From: Mucilaginibacter gossypiicola
Lineage (GTDB): Bacteria > Bacteroidota > Bacteroidia > Sphingobacteriales > Sphingobacteriaceae
NCBI RefSeq assembly: GCF_900110105.1
Contig: NZ_FOCL01000012.1
Location: forward strand, 1-64,000
DNA: 64,000 bases
Direction: 5' to 3'
Shown here: piece after piece, positions 17,688 to 28,148 of the stretch
How the letters are laid out: every line of letters begins with the position of its first letter
Position numbering within the stretch: the first letter of the stretch is position 1
Translations under genes and position numbers: made by a program
Notes under the pieces: model-generated
Told to the model about the DNA's origin: nothing
Database searches by the model: none
The model's input: the letters and a program-made list of their open reading frames with translations, nothing else

Positions 17688-20600
17688 ATGAAAAAACTTT
17701 TTACGCTTTGTAATTATTTGACAGGTACGCACCGGCGGATAAGGCTGCTGTTGTTTTCCCTATCAATATTTGTGACGATGGGTGTCCGCGCCCAAACTTT
17801 TGTTCACCCCGGTCTGGCCTTTAACCAGGCCGATTTGAATCAATTGAAAGCGAACATTAGCCGCGAGCCATGGCTATCCGGTTATAATGCATTTAAAAAT
17901 GACTCGCATTCACAATTAAGCTACGGGCAAAAGGGGCCCTTTGCAACAGTTACGAGGGCACCCAACCTAAACAACAGCGCCTGGATTGACGACATGCAGG
18001 CTGTTCACAACCTGGCCTGGATGTGGTGGTTCACAGGCGATTCTACTTATGCCCGCAAAGCTACTAACCTGCTTGATGCATGGGCAGTAACCAATACTAC
18101 ATGGGGTGGCGGAGAATCTATGCTGGATATTGGCGATTATGCACAATATTGGGGTGTAGGTGCCGAAATTCTTCGTTCTACTTTTCCCGGTTGGACAGCA
18201 GCCAACACACAACATGTAAAAAATTATTTTGCCAACGTTTTATTCCCGACGTCATGGGTACCCAGCCCCCTGCGCGACGCAAACAAAGGGGCGCTTCAGT
18301 TAAAAATAGCCCTTGCCGCATCTGTTTTTTGTGATGATGCCACCCGGTTTAACCAGGCGGTGGAAGTGTACCGGATGGATGCCGGTGGAGGTATGCGCAA
18401 TTCACTACCCGGTGGCGAGGTAGGCGATTCGGGCCGCGACGACCATTGGCGGGTTCAGGCAGCAGCACTGGCCTGGGGCGCAGAAGTTGCCTACAAGCAA
18501 GGGGTAGATATGTTTGCCGAGTTGGATAACCGCGTATTAGCTATCGGTGAGCTGTATCATAAATACGCCTTTGACGGCGCCACGATGACCTTCATCCCGT
18601 TGGGAGGGTATGCAAGTTACTGGACCAGTTGGGGGATTCAGCCCGGAGCAAGGGCCGGCGATATGACTAATCTTATTTACAGCGCCTACAATGTGCGTAA
18701 GGGAATACCTACCCCTAATACCGACAGGATGAGGGCCGCATTAATGCAGACTGGCTCCGCCAATTACGCTGCGGCCGGCGGCAATTTCTTATACCTGAAA
18801 TCATCAGATACATCTACCGCGGTTAAGTTGCCCCAGGTATATTACCCTGCCGATCATGTGCAACCGGTGAGCAATCTTACCAATGTAGATATCGGTAATC
18901 CCGGACTGGCAGGCAGTGCCTCCTACAATAACGGAATCTGGACACTTCAAGGCGCCGGAACTTCTACCAGCAATGCTTTCAGTTTCAATTTTAAGAAAAT
19001 CAGCGGTGATGCCGGTCTTGTGGTGAAAGTTGAGAACATGTCGTTAAATAGCGGTGGTTGCGGTGTCATGTTGCGCCAGTCCCTGGCGCCGGGTTCAGCT
19101 TTTTATGATATTTTCCTTAAAGCCACAGGCGGTGCCGGAAACCACTGGCAACCCAAAGCTCCCTGGTGGTTAAAAATTGAGCGTGTAGGCACCCGCATAT
19201 TTACATATCATTCACAGGATGGCATTAGTTGGACCGGTCTCGGTTGCTGGTATTCTGCAACAGGTTTCCCAACTGATTTATATGCCGGATTTTATACCCT
19301 TTCCAGCAATAACTCGGCACTGAATACCGCTACATTCAGTAATGTGGGCTATAGCCAATCCGCACCTGCCGGGTCTCCGGAGATTACCAGTGCTACCACA
19401 GCCACAGCTACCATTGGCGCGGCTTTCAGTTATAACATCATTGCCAGTGCTAATCCGTCTTCCTATAGCGCAAGCGGTTTGCCATCGGGGCTTAGCCTTA
19501 ATGCGGCTACCGGCGTCATCTCGGGCACACCTACAACGTTAGGGCAAAGCGAAATTACTATATCTGCAACCAATGCCAGCGGTACCGGTACGGCAACACT
19601 GATGCTAAATGTGGTTAATAATCAAACACCGGCAGCCCCAACTTCGGCTGCAGCATCGGTTGTTAACGCTACACAAATTAATCTTACCTGGGTAGCTTCG
19701 GCCAATGCTACCAGTTATTCGGTAAAACGGTCGTTGTCGTCTACCGGGCCGTTTACCACTATACAGTCGGGTATAACTACAACATCATATATTGATGCCA
19801 GTCCGGTACCCGAGGTAAACAATTATTATGTTGTTACCGCACTTGCCGGAACATTGGAAAGCGGAAACTCAAATGTTATTTTTTCATCTGTGCCGCCCGC
19901 AGCACCTTCGCAGCCCGTTGCTGTTAGTAAAAACCATGAAATTGACCTGAGCTGGAATGCAGCAACAGGGGCTGCTACTTATAATGTAAAACGCGCTACA
20001 ATAAGCGGAGGCCCCTATACTACTGTAGCCAATGTTTCAACTACAACGTATGCGGATGTGAATGTAAGCAACGGCAGCCCGTATTATTATGTGGTTTCGG
20101 CTTTGGGCCAAACCAAAGAAAGCGCTAATTCGGCCGAATCATTTGGTGTTCCTGGCTCAAGTACATCAACCTGGAGCCAGCAGCCTGAGTCCGGCTTGCT
20201 TACCCTGGCCAGCAACTGGCAGGAAAACGCAACACCGGTTAATCCGGCCATTATTACTTTTCAGACAAGTGCAGACACCGTACTGACCAACGATATCGCA
20301 AACCTCGTGGCTTCCAGGATCCAGTTTAATGCAGGCGCCAATAATTATTCGATAGGCGGCGCTGCAATACATTTGCGGAACGACCTGGTTAATAACAGTA
20401 CGGCATATCAAACCCTAAGTATGCCGGTAACACTGGATACATTACTCAATGTAAATACCCCCGGCGTAAACGGGACAGTAGCTTTAACCGGACAAATAAC
20501 AGGTACAGGCAGCCTGCTCAAAAACGGTATTGGGTTTGCTTACGTGGGGGGCAATAATACTTACTCCGGCGGTACTACGCTCAACGGAAACGGGCAAAGC

Positions 20601-23600
20601 TGGCCGCCGGTTTATGGCATGGAAATATCAGGAACAAGTACAGGAGCGCCCTCTGCCCCTACCTCAGGCCCTCTTGGTACAGGGAAAATAACAATGAACG
20701 GCGGCGCGCTTTTTTCGGTGAATGCTGATGCTACCTTATACAATGATATTGAAATTGCGGCCGGAAAAACCAGTTATTTTTACCAAACCAGCTACGCTTT
20801 AAACCTTTATGGCCGACTTACGGGAAGCGGAACAATTATTCAGGATGGTAACGTATATGCCGGGTTGCACTTGTTTGCTGATAACAGCAGCTTTACAGGA
20901 TACTTTGTTTCCAAACTGCGCAGTGGTAACTCTCGTACCCGCTTCGAGGTACCACAATCAGGTAGTGCAAATGCATCCTGGAACCTTGATGCCAATGGTA
21001 ACGACTGCCAGGGAATTATGTTCCCTACCGGCACCATCAGTTTTGGCTCGTTAAGCGGCAGGGGCGCTATCCGTACAGATGGCGGCGGCAATCCAACTAT
21101 CAGTATTGGTGCTTTGAATATATCAACCAATTACGGTGGAACAATGACGGGGACTATGAATGTTGAAAAAGTTGGTACAGCTGTTTTGATATTTTCCGGT
21201 AACCAGGCTTATTCGGGTACAACAACCATCAAAAACGGAACTTATTTACTTAATAACGATCCTAACAGCGGCACATTTACAAGTCCGGTAATTGCTTCGG
21301 CAGGCACATTCGGTGGTGCGGGGCAAAGTAGCTCGACAGCTATAATTGGTACAGGCACAGGTACAGGCGCTGCACTGGCTCCCGGTAACCTGGCCATAGG
21401 CACGTTAAAAGTAGGCAGCCTTACTATGAATGCGGATGCTACCTATAAAGTAGAATTAAGCACAAGTTCGGCAACCAGTGATAAAGTGAGCACAAGTGTA
21501 GTTAATTTGGTGAACCAACCCAAATTGCAGATCACGGCTATCGACTCGACCAGCCTCGCCCAGGGAGCATCGTTTACTATTATCGACAATACAGGAAGCG
21601 CTGCGATAGCCGGTACTTTTAAAGGCTTGCCCGAACTTGCCCCGGTAACCGTTGGTAATTTCACACTTCGCATCAGCTATAAAGGCGGCACCGGCAATGA
21701 TGTTGTGCTCCTGGACGACAGGCCACTGCCTGTAATTATCACCAGCGCACCAACAGATACCACGCTCATAGGAAAACCAATGACTTATACCGTAACCGGG
21801 ATTAAATCGCCCAACCATTTTTCGGCCAGTGGGTTACCAGCGGGACTGCAAATTGACTCTTTATCAGGCAAAATTTCAGGAACGCCAACCCAGTCAGGTA
21901 CTTTTAATGTTAGCCTGACGGCAGGCAACGGCAGCACAACAGCAACTTCCACACTTGCACTTACAGTGCTTGGCAGTGCTGTAAACTCATTGATAGTAGC
22001 TGCCGGAGATGCTAAAAACATTCTTGAATGGAAATCACTCCCGGGGTACAGTTATAACGTTAAACGTTCAGCAACTTCCGGAGGGCCATATACCACCCTT
22101 GGCTCAGTAAACAACCTTGCCTTTACCGACAGTAATGTAAGCAATGGCACAACCTATTTTTATGTGATAGCTCCGGCAGATAGTACCGGCGAAGGAGCAA
22201 AAAGCACAGAAGTAGTTGCTAAACCCAATACAGGGCAACGTGATTTCTATCAATTTGATGAAGCAAGCGGAACCAGGGGCATTGATGCGTGGGGTGCCAA
22301 CCATGCCGTACTTGCGGCAACAGCAAACCGGGGCACAGGCAAATACGGCAAATCACTGCTGCTTGATGGTTCGGCAAATGCTTATGCAACGCTGCCTGCC
22401 GGTATTTTCGGTACTCTTAATGATTTTACCATATCCGCCTGGGTACGGATGGATGCCATAAGTACCTGGATGCGTGTTTTTGACTTTGGTTCGAGCACTA
22501 CCCAATACATGTTCCTTACCGTACAGGCGGCGGTAACTAATGGCCAGTCAACCATTCGCTACGCTACTAAAAACGGCTCGGCTGCCGAACAGAACATCAA
22601 CTACAATTATACCTTCCCGCTCAATACATGGACCTACCTGGCAGTAACACGAGCTGGCAATACCACTACACTTTATATAAACGGCACATCGGTTGCCAGT
22701 TCGACAAACATCACCATCAAACCATCGGCACTGGGGAGCACCACACAAAACTACCTGGGCAAATCGCAGTTTGCCGATCCGATGTTCAAGGGTTCTATCG
22801 ACAATTTCAAGATCTATGGCAGGGCATTAAGCAGCACCGAAATAGCAGCCGATGTACTGGGCGATCAAATAATAACCTTCGCCTCCATCGACGGAAAAAC
22901 TTTTGGTGATGCAGATTTTGTCCCTCCGGCAACAGCTTCATCTGGTTTGGCAGTTTCTTATAACAGTTCTGATACCACTGTTGCTAGTGTGATCAGCGGT
23001 GCCGTCCACATTAAGGCGGCTGGAACAGCAACCATCACTGCGTCCCAGCCGGGCAATAGCAGCTTTAAAGCAGCTACCCCTATCAATCAAAGCCTTACCG
23101 TTAGCAAAAAAGCACAAACCATCACATTTAATGCCATCCCCGCAAAAACAGTTGCCGACAGTGACTTTGTAGCCGGGGCAACGGCGAGCTCTGGTCTCGC
23201 AATAAGCTATAGCAGCTCCGACAGTACTGTAGCTCAGATAGCGGGCGGAAAGTTGCACATTGTGGGCTCTGGTATTGCCGTAATCACCGCTTCACAGGAT
23301 GGCAATGCCAGCTACCTTCCTGCGCCGGCGGTTACACAAACCTTAACCGTTAATAAACTAAGCCAAAGTATCAGCTTTGCGGCCCTGCCTTTAAGCAGGC
23401 CCGGCGATGCTGATGTTAGCCTAAACGCGTCATCAACTTCGGGGCTTCCGGTTGTTTACACCAGCTCAAACCAGAGCGTAGCTACAATCATCAATAACAA
23501 ATTACATATTGTAGGATCTGGCAGCAGTGCTATCACAGCACAGCAGGGAGGCAATGCCCGGTTTGACACCACAGCTTTGAGCAAAACCTTCAATGTATTG

Positions 23601-24857
23601 CCGTATAATATCCAGGTACAATCATCTGACGGGGACAACAACCAACCGGCAAACAATGTGATCAAACCATTTTTGAAAATTGTTAACCAGGATTCGGTAG
23701 CCGTTAACTTTAACGAACTTACCATGAGGTACTGGTTTACTGCCGAAAACTATTCAGGCATCAATTCATGGATTGATTATGCCCAAATGGGGAACAGCAA
23801 TGTTACCATGAAATATGTTCAGCTACCCGACCCTCATACAGGTGCTTTGGGCTATATTGAATATGGTTTCCTGACCAATGGCCAACTCAGTGCAGGCAGT
23901 AATTCGGGGGTTATTCAATCAAGGTTCGCTAACCAGGATTGGTCGAACTTTTCGGAGACTGATGATTATTCATACCTGCCATACACTGGAAACTACGCAG
24001 CCAACAGTCATATCACCCTTTACCGCAACGGACAATTGATTTATGGAACCGAACCAACTGCAGTAGCAGCTGCCCCGGCATTTACTGTATCTTATCAAAA
24101 TCAAAACCAGGGCACTACCGGAAACGCAATCAGTACATACCTGGTGCTTAACAATACCGGCAACGTACCTGTCAATTACAGCGATCTGTCCGTACGTTAC
24201 TGGTTTAGCCGCGAAGGCACTGCCGGGCTAAACTTTTCTGTAGGCTACGCCAAACTGGGCAATAGTAAAATCATCAACCGGTTCGCGACTTTAAGCCCTG
24301 CCTTAAACGGTGCGGATACCTATCTCGAACTAACCATCGATCCTTCAGCCGGGTCTCTTTATCCGCTAAGCAATACAGGTAACATTCAATACCAGGTCAA
24401 TAAAACTGATTGGTCGGCATTTAACGAAGCAAATGATTATTCCTATGCAGCCAAAGCTGCCATGGCGCTTAACAGTCATATTACCGTTTATTATAAAGAT
24501 CAACTGATTTACGGAACTGAGCCTTCCCTGCTTAGCAACAACTCGCTGGCTTCAAACATTGGCTCAAAAACCGGTATTGTACAGGATAATAATGCACCTA
24601 TCGGTACGGTGCAGAATAATGTTATCTACCCAAATCCGGTGGCTTCACGCAGTTTCAACATTAAATTAACGCCTGATCTTGATCAAAAAGACATCACCCT
24701 TGTTATCCGGGATAATTTTGGCAAGGTTATGCAAAGCGGCAAGTACCGGGGTTTTGGCGGTAGCCTCGGCGTCCAGTTAACCCGATCATACATGACCGGA
24801 GTTTACTTTGTGCAGATCAACAATCTGGCGCCATTGCGCATGATTGTAAGTCCATAG
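17688..24857 (+). CDS. Giant multidomain alginate-lyase-like protein with CBM3 modules and T9SS sorting domain
   Basis: Protein of 2389 residues. Residues 1-36 are a signal peptide (GVRAQ). The head (about 40-370) resembles the alpha-helical toroid of the alginate lyase family (FVHPGLAFNQADLNQLK, MLDIGDYAQYWGVGAEIL, GRDDHWRVQ with H253). A DUF1349-like beta-sandwich (400-552) follows, then a putative-Ig domain (561-644), two FN3 domains (645-818), an autotransporter-type beta-strand-repeat region (828-1344, YSGGTTLNG), another putative-Ig (1348-1428), FN3 (1433-1513), a LamG-like domain (1516-1724), three Big-type repeats (1726-1973), two CBM3 cellulose-binding modules (1975-2123 and 2131-2281) and a type IX secretion C-terminal domain (2308-2389, IYPNPVASRSF to TGVYFVQI). 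It is probably secreted by T9SS and stays on the cell surface. The lyase substrate is unknown; uronic-acid polymers are the family theme. Confidence 0.88.
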   Translation: MKKLFTLCNYLTGTHRRIRLLLFSLSIFVTMGVRAQTFVHPGLAFNQADLNQLKANISREPWLSGYNAFKNDSHSQLSYGQKGPFATVTRAPNLNNSAWIDDMQAVHNLAWMWWFTGDSTYARKATNLLDAWAVTNTTWGGGESMLDIGDYAQYWGVGAEILRSTFPGWTAANTQHVKNYFANVLFPTSWVPSPLRDANKGALQLKIALAASVFCDDATRFNQAVEVYRMDAGGGMRNSLPGGEVGDSGRDDHWRVQAAALAWGAEVAYKQGVDMFAELDNRVLAIGELYHKYAFDGATMTFIPLGGYASYWTSWGIQPGARAGDMTNLIYSAYNVRKGIPTPNTDRMRAALMQTGSANYAAAGGNFLYLKSSDTSTAVKLPQVYYPADHVQPVSNLTNVDIGNPGLAGSASYNNGIWTLQGAGTSTSNAFSFNFKKISGDAGLVVKVENMSLNSGGCGVMLRQSLAPGSAFYDIFLKATGGAGNHWQPKAPWWLKIERVGTRIFTYHSQDGISWTGLGCWYSATGFPTDLYAGFYTLSSNNSALNTATFSNVGYSQSAPAGSPEITSATTATATIGAAFSYNIIASANPSSYSASGLPSGLSLNAATGVISGTPTTLGQSEITISATNASGTGTATLMLNVVNNQTPAAPTSAAASVVNATQINLTWVASANATSYSVKRSLSSTGPFTTIQSGITTTSYIDASPVPEVNNYYVVTALAGTLESGNSNVIFSSVPPAAPSQPVAVSKNHEIDLSWNAATGAATYNVKRATISGGPYTTVANVSTTTYADVNVSNGSPYYYVVSALGQTKESANSAESFGVPGSSTSTWSQQPESGLLTLASNWQENATPVNPAIITFQTSADTVLTNDIANLVASRIQFNAGANNYSIGGAAIHLRNDLVNNSTAYQTLSMPVTLDTLLNVNTPGVNGTVALTGQITGTGSLLKNGIGFAYVGGNNTYSGGTTLNGNGQSWPPVYGMEISGTSTGAPSAPTSGPLGTGKITMNGGALFSVNADATLYNDIEIAAGKTSYFYQTSYALNLYGRLTGSGTIIQDGNVYAGLHLFADNSSFTGYFVSKLRSGNSRTRFEVPQSGSANASWNLDANGNDCQGIMFPTGTISFGSLSGRGAIRTDGGGNPTISIGALNISTNYGGTMTGTMNVEKVGTAVLIFSGNQAYSGTTTIKNGTYLLNNDPNSGTFTSPVIASAGTFGGAGQSSSTAIIGTGTGTGAALAPGNLAIGTLKVGSLTMNADATYKVELSTSSATSDKVSTSVVNLVNQPKLQITAIDSTSLAQGASFTIIDNTGSAAIAGTFKGLPELAPVTVGNFTLRISYKGGTGNDVVLLDDRPLPVIITSAPTDTTLIGKPMTYTVTGIKSPNHFSASGLPAGLQIDSLSGKISGTPTQSGTFNVSLTAGNGSTTATSTLALTVLGSAVNSLIVAAGDAKNILEWKSLPGYSYNVKRSATSGGPYTTLGSVNNLAFTDSNVSNGTTYFYVIAPADSTGEGAKSTEVVAKPNTGQRDFYQFDEASGTRGIDAWGANHAVLAATANRGTGKYGKSLLLDGSANAYATLPAGIFGTLNDFTISAWVRMDAISTWMRVFDFGSSTTQYMFLTVQAAVTNGQSTIRYATKNGSAAEQNINYNYTFPLNTWTYLAVTRAGNTTTLYINGTSVASSTNITIKPSALGSTTQNYLGKSQFADPMFKGSIDNFKIYGRALSSTEIAADVLGDQIITFASIDGKTFGDADFVPPATASSGLAVSYNSSDTTVASVISGAVHIKAAGTATITASQPGNSSFKAATPINQSLTVSKKAQTITFNAIPAKTVADSDFVAGATASSGLAISYSSSDSTVAQIAGGKLHIVGSGIAVITASQDGNASYLPAPAVTQTLTVNKLSQSISFAALPLSRPGDADVSLNASSTSGLPVVYTSSNQSVATIINNKLHIVGSGSSAITAQQGGNARFDTTALSKTFNVLPYNIQVQSSDGDNNQPANNVIKPFLKIVNQDSVAVNFNELTMRYWFTAENYSGINSWIDYAQMGNSNVTMKYVQLPDPHTGALGYIEYGFLTNGQLSAGSNSGVIQSRFANQDWSNFSETDDYSYLPYTGNYAANSHITLYRNGQLIYGTEPTAVAAAPAFTVSYQNQNQGTTGNAISTYLVLNNTGNVPVNYSDLSVRYWFSREGTAGLNFSVGYAKLGNSKIINRFATLSPALNGADTYLELTIDPSAGSLYPLSNTGNIQYQVNKTDWSAFNEANDYSYAAKAAMALNSHITVYYKDQLIYGTEPSLLSNNSLASNIGSKTGIVQDNNAPIGTVQNNVIYPNPVASRSFNIKLTPDLDQKDITLVIRDNFGKVMQSGKYRGFGGSLGVQLTRSYMTGVYFVQINNLAPLRMIVSP

Positions 24858-24903
24858 TTTTAAGCTAAAAGCCTAAGGCATAAAGCGAAAACTTTGGGAC
24901 ATA

Positions 24904-24935
24904 AAAAAGGGACGGCAATATTGTCGTCCCTTTTT
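24904..24935 (+). terminator. Bidirectional terminator between convergent genes
   Basis: AAAAAGGGACG and CGTCCCTTTTT flank a 10-base loop, about 47 bases after the T9SS gene and 43 before the stop of the beta-helix gene. The A run before and T run after the stem allow function on both strands. Confidence 0.85.
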
Positions 24936-24977
24936 ACTTATTACGGTATCTCGTTTCTTACCTGAAGGCAAAATAAA

Positions 24978-26360
24978 TTAATACTCGGTAGCACCAATAT
25001 CAAACGCTGCCCCCGAAGGACGAGCAGTACCGTAATAATCAGATTTTACGCCGTAAGATAAAACGTTGGCTCCTTTGTTAATAAGTGGCGATGATGCTTG
25101 CAGATGAAAATTATCCCCTCCGTAATTTACAAACTTGCAGGTATTTACATCTGTGCTTACATAGTTATTTGAAGCGGTAAGTTTAACACCGGTGCTTTTT
25201 CTGATTATTGATTGTACCGATGCAGACTGGATCATTACGTTATTAATAACGGTATTCATCGGGATGGTTTCAGAGTTTAGCTTTATTCCCCCCAATACCG
25301 AACCAATGATGGTATTGTTGATAAACTGAAAATTCTTTCCGGGCGTATACCTCGAATCGGCAAAAATGCCGTATGATTTTGAATTGATAATGTAATTATT
25401 GAACACCAAATTGTCACCAAGTCCAAGAACAATAATACCATCGCCGGGGGCATTTTTAACCAGGTTATTATAACACTTACCACCGGTACCTTCCCCTATT
25501 TGTATCCCGTTATCCTGGTAAGCAGAGAATGGACTTCTGCCGGGGTTTTTAACTACATTGTTATAAATTTCACAGCCTGAAGTAGCACTTCCAACCTGGA
25601 TCCCTTCAGAACCGGTTGAATCAACAAGGTTTTTATAAATCTTAGCATTTACCACATCGTGAGGTAAAACGGTACCGCAGGAAGTAGAAACACCATCCTC
25701 ATAAAATGAATTACCTATATAAAGCCCTTCTCCACCTGTTTTGTGAACATAGTTATCATGAATCAAAACATTTTTCATGACAAATCGTCCCCGCTGAGTT
25801 GCAGCATCACATGTTGGATCTGTTTTAGCCATGATGCCTGCAAAACCGCTGTTACGCACTTCAACAGCTGCAATTTCAAAATCAGTACTCAGGTCATCCA
25901 TGGTCATGCCGATGTTGCCGCCATTTACATCAAACCCGTATTTTATTGTTGATACCCCATTACCAAGTACCTTAAAATACTGGCAATTTTGAGTCTTAAA
26001 CGCATATGAAGCTGTAGTTTCTGTTGTAAAAGACACCCTGCCGCCCTGGTTAACAATTATAATGGGGGCAGCGGCCGTTCCTTTTAAGTTTTTAAGCAAT
26101 AAAGAGCCCCTTTTACCTGCCGGGATATATATTTTAGCCCCTGCCGGGATCTTTGTCCCGTCAACCATCCATTCAGTAGTTTTAACTGTATACGTGTAGT
26201 TGGTAACTGCTGTTGTTGCCAAACTTTGCTCCGGGTTAACCTGTTCCGGAATAGGAGCTGCAGGTTTTTCAATTTTGTTTACGCTCTTTGAACATCTTGC
26301 GAAACCTGATATAACCAGCACACCGGCTATCACACGTATTAAGTAATTGTTTTTTCCCAT
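24978..26360 (-). CDS. Right-handed beta-helix lipoprotein, possible polysaccharide lyase or hydrolase
   Basis: Protein of 460 residues with an N-terminal lipoprotein-like signal (VLVISGFARC, Cys about 23; the lipobox is not perfect). The body from about 80 onwards is a series of short beta strands with Asn ladders (VIVLGLGDNLVFNNYIINS, INNTIIGSVLGGIKLNSE), which is the parallel beta-helix fold of pectate-lyase-like enzymes. The tail PSGAAFDIGATEY matches the ending of many beta-helix surface proteins. No catalytic residues can be assigned. The neighbourhood (T9SS lyase-like protein, glycosidase, GntR regulator) suggests a role in glycan breakdown. Confidence 0.75.
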   Translation of the reverse strand: MGKNNYLIRVIAGVLVISGFARCSKSVNKIEKPAAPIPEQVNPEQSLATTAVTNYTYTVKTTEWMVDGTKIPAGAKIYIPAGKRGSLLLKNLKGTAAAPIIIVNQGGRVSFTTETTASYAFKTQNCQYFKVLGNGVSTIKYGFDVNGGNIGMTMDDLSTDFEIAAVEVRNSGFAGIMAKTDPTCDAATQRGRFVMKNVLIHDNYVHKTGGEGLYIGNSFYEDGVSTSCGTVLPHDVVNAKIYKNLVDSTGSEGIQVGSATSGCEIYNNVVKNPGRSPFSAYQDNGIQIGEGTGGKCYNNLVKNAPGDGIIVLGLGDNLVFNNYIINSKSYGIFADSRYTPGKNFQFINNTIIGSVLGGIKLNSETIPMNTVINNVMIQSASVQSIIRKSTGVKLTASNNYVSTDVNTCKFVNYGGDNFHLQASSPLINKGANVLSYGVKSDYYGTARPSGAAFDIGATEY

Positions 26361-26527
26361 CTATGAAATTATAAAGCGTTTCTATCTATGTTAAATTAAA
26401 AGGTATTTATAGCCAACTTGTCCTCACTGCGCAGAACCAATTGTTATACGTTATACTTTTAATTATTGTTGCCGGTTAGGTTACACCGACAAGTTATAAC
26501 ATCAGGCAGCTCTTTAAAAACACCTTA

Positions 26528-27829
26528 TTACATCCGCTTTAAAGCCCAATTGCGCAGGCTGGTTATAGCTTCATAAAGCACACCGGCTTCTCCCCTGAAA
26601 TCTCCCGAACCTTTTGGTTCGCCTGTTTTAACATCGTACCATTCAAAGAAACCCTTATTCTTCAGCACGCGGTCAATCATCGGGCTTAGTTCAGTGCAGG
26701 CTTCACTTACCATATTATTTTCAATTAACGGAGTTATCATCCTGCCGCCAAACCATGTCCAGTCGCCACCATTTTGGTAGGTGAAGGGCGGCATATTCGG
26801 AAATTCTTCAAGAGGATAGGGAGGATAAACTGTAAGGCCAATAGTGGCATACTTTTCACGCGATACGGCTTTCAAAAACTGGTTGTTGATATCGACGATT
26901 TCTTTTGGAGTATTCAGACCGGCTTTTATAGCACATATGGTACCGCCAAAATAAAGGATCTGCTTTTCATTAAATAAGGGCGAAAATGGCGAGCCATCAA
27001 GGTAGATATGCGGTATATACTTGCCGGCTTTTGCATCCCATAAATGATTGCGGACCCTGATTTTCATTCCAATGGCTATATCTCCCCAATATCGTGATGC
27101 TTTGTAACCGGCGGGCCTCATCGCCAAAAAATCATGTATCGCCATTAAAAACATGGCATTATCATAAATATCTATTGCCCATTTTGTTTTATCGTTAATA
27201 ACCACGCCCCAGCCATGCTGGGTTTGCACATCGCCCCAATCAACTGTGGTGGCGCCGGTAACCAAACCATACTTAACCGACCAGCGATTTTTCAGGATGT
27301 AGTTCATCGCATCTTCCATACGCTGCATTACGGTTCGGCCGCCTATGGTATCCGTCAAAATACTTTTGTCGCCGGTGATATCGATATATTTTTTTACTGC
27401 CTGGATCAATGACGACTCCTGGTCGGTTTCAACCGTATTTTTATGAATAGCCCAACCGGGTGCCAGCTCAGAATATAAGTACTGATAGCCAACGTGAGCC
27501 TGATCGGTATGGATAGCGCCATCAGGTATATTACCATCCTTACCCTGGATTTTAAAAAACAGCAACAGCTTATCTTTTACTTCTTCCTTGCTGCGTGCAC
27601 GCAATGAACCAGCTATAAAAGTATTAAAATCACGGATCCAGATTTCGCCGTATGACGTGCCTGCGGTAAAACCGGTTAGCAAACGCAGCGCGCGTGCTTC
27701 AACAGTATCCAAACGGCTGTCGGTCATGATCTGTCTTGCCAGTTCCTTTTGAGATGCAGGACTTTGGGCCAACAGGATACCGGGAATAGTAAGTGCTATT
27801 GAAAAGAGTAACGTTTTTAACAGGTTCAT
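26528..27829 (-). CDS. Secreted (alpha/alpha)6-barrel glycosidase, family not assigned
   Basis: The open frame extends to 27958, but the ATG at 27829 is chosen because it opens directly on a signal peptide (MNLLKTLLFSIALTIPGILLAQ), giving 433 residues. The protein looks like a six-hairpin glycosidase related to amylo-1,6-glucosidase or trehalase-like folds: SYGEIWIRDFNTFIAGSL, NTVETDQESSLIQAVKKYI, TTVDWGDVQTQHGW, YDNAMFLMAIHDFL, YQNGGDWTWFGGRMI. Acidic candidates for catalysis are the Asp of WIRDF and the Asp of VDWGD, but this is not established. It is convergent-free and divergent from the GntR regulator, which may control it. Confidence 0.72.
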   Translation of the reverse strand: MNLLKTLLFSIALTIPGILLAQSPASQKELARQIMTDSRLDTVEARALRLLTGFTAGTSYGEIWIRDFNTFIAGSLRARSKEEVKDKLLLFFKIQGKDGNIPDGAIHTDQAHVGYQYLYSELAPGWAIHKNTVETDQESSLIQAVKKYIDITGDKSILTDTIGGRTVMQRMEDAMNYILKNRWSVKYGLVTGATTVDWGDVQTQHGWGVVINDKTKWAIDIYDNAMFLMAIHDFLAMRPAGYKASRYWGDIAIGMKIRVRNHLWDAKAGKYIPHIYLDGSPFSPLFNEKQILYFGGTICAIKAGLNTPKEIVDINNQFLKAVSREKYATIGLTVYPPYPLEEFPNMPPFTYQNGGDWTWFGGRMITPLIENNMVSEACTELSPMIDRVLKNKGFFEWYDVKTGEPKGSGDFRGEAGVLYEAITSLRNWALKRM

Positions 27830-28148
27830 AAAAGGCGGTAAACGGGCAAATTTATAAGTAATTAACTGATTATCATCACAGCCACTTGCGGCTTGTGCCA
27901 AAGGATAATCATGAGCACTTATCAAATTAAAACAATTAAACGGCATTTGTACTAACATTTATGCTCCAACGCCCTGAGTTTAAGTAATCGATAAATTAAA
28001 ATAAGCGATTGTACACTTAATATACCATACAAGCTGTTATATTATACATAGCAAAATATAAACACTTGCTTAAACTATGTAAATACATAATTAAGCTTTT
28101 TGTTATCTTTACCGGCACTTATCTCTCATCAAGGTTAGTAAAGCCACT

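Noticed and set aside
22860..23610. Tandem repeats in DNA considered as a CRISPR-like or satellite array
   Set aside because: The similarity is between three Big-type protein domains of one reading frame; the DNA copies are diverged and there are no spacers.
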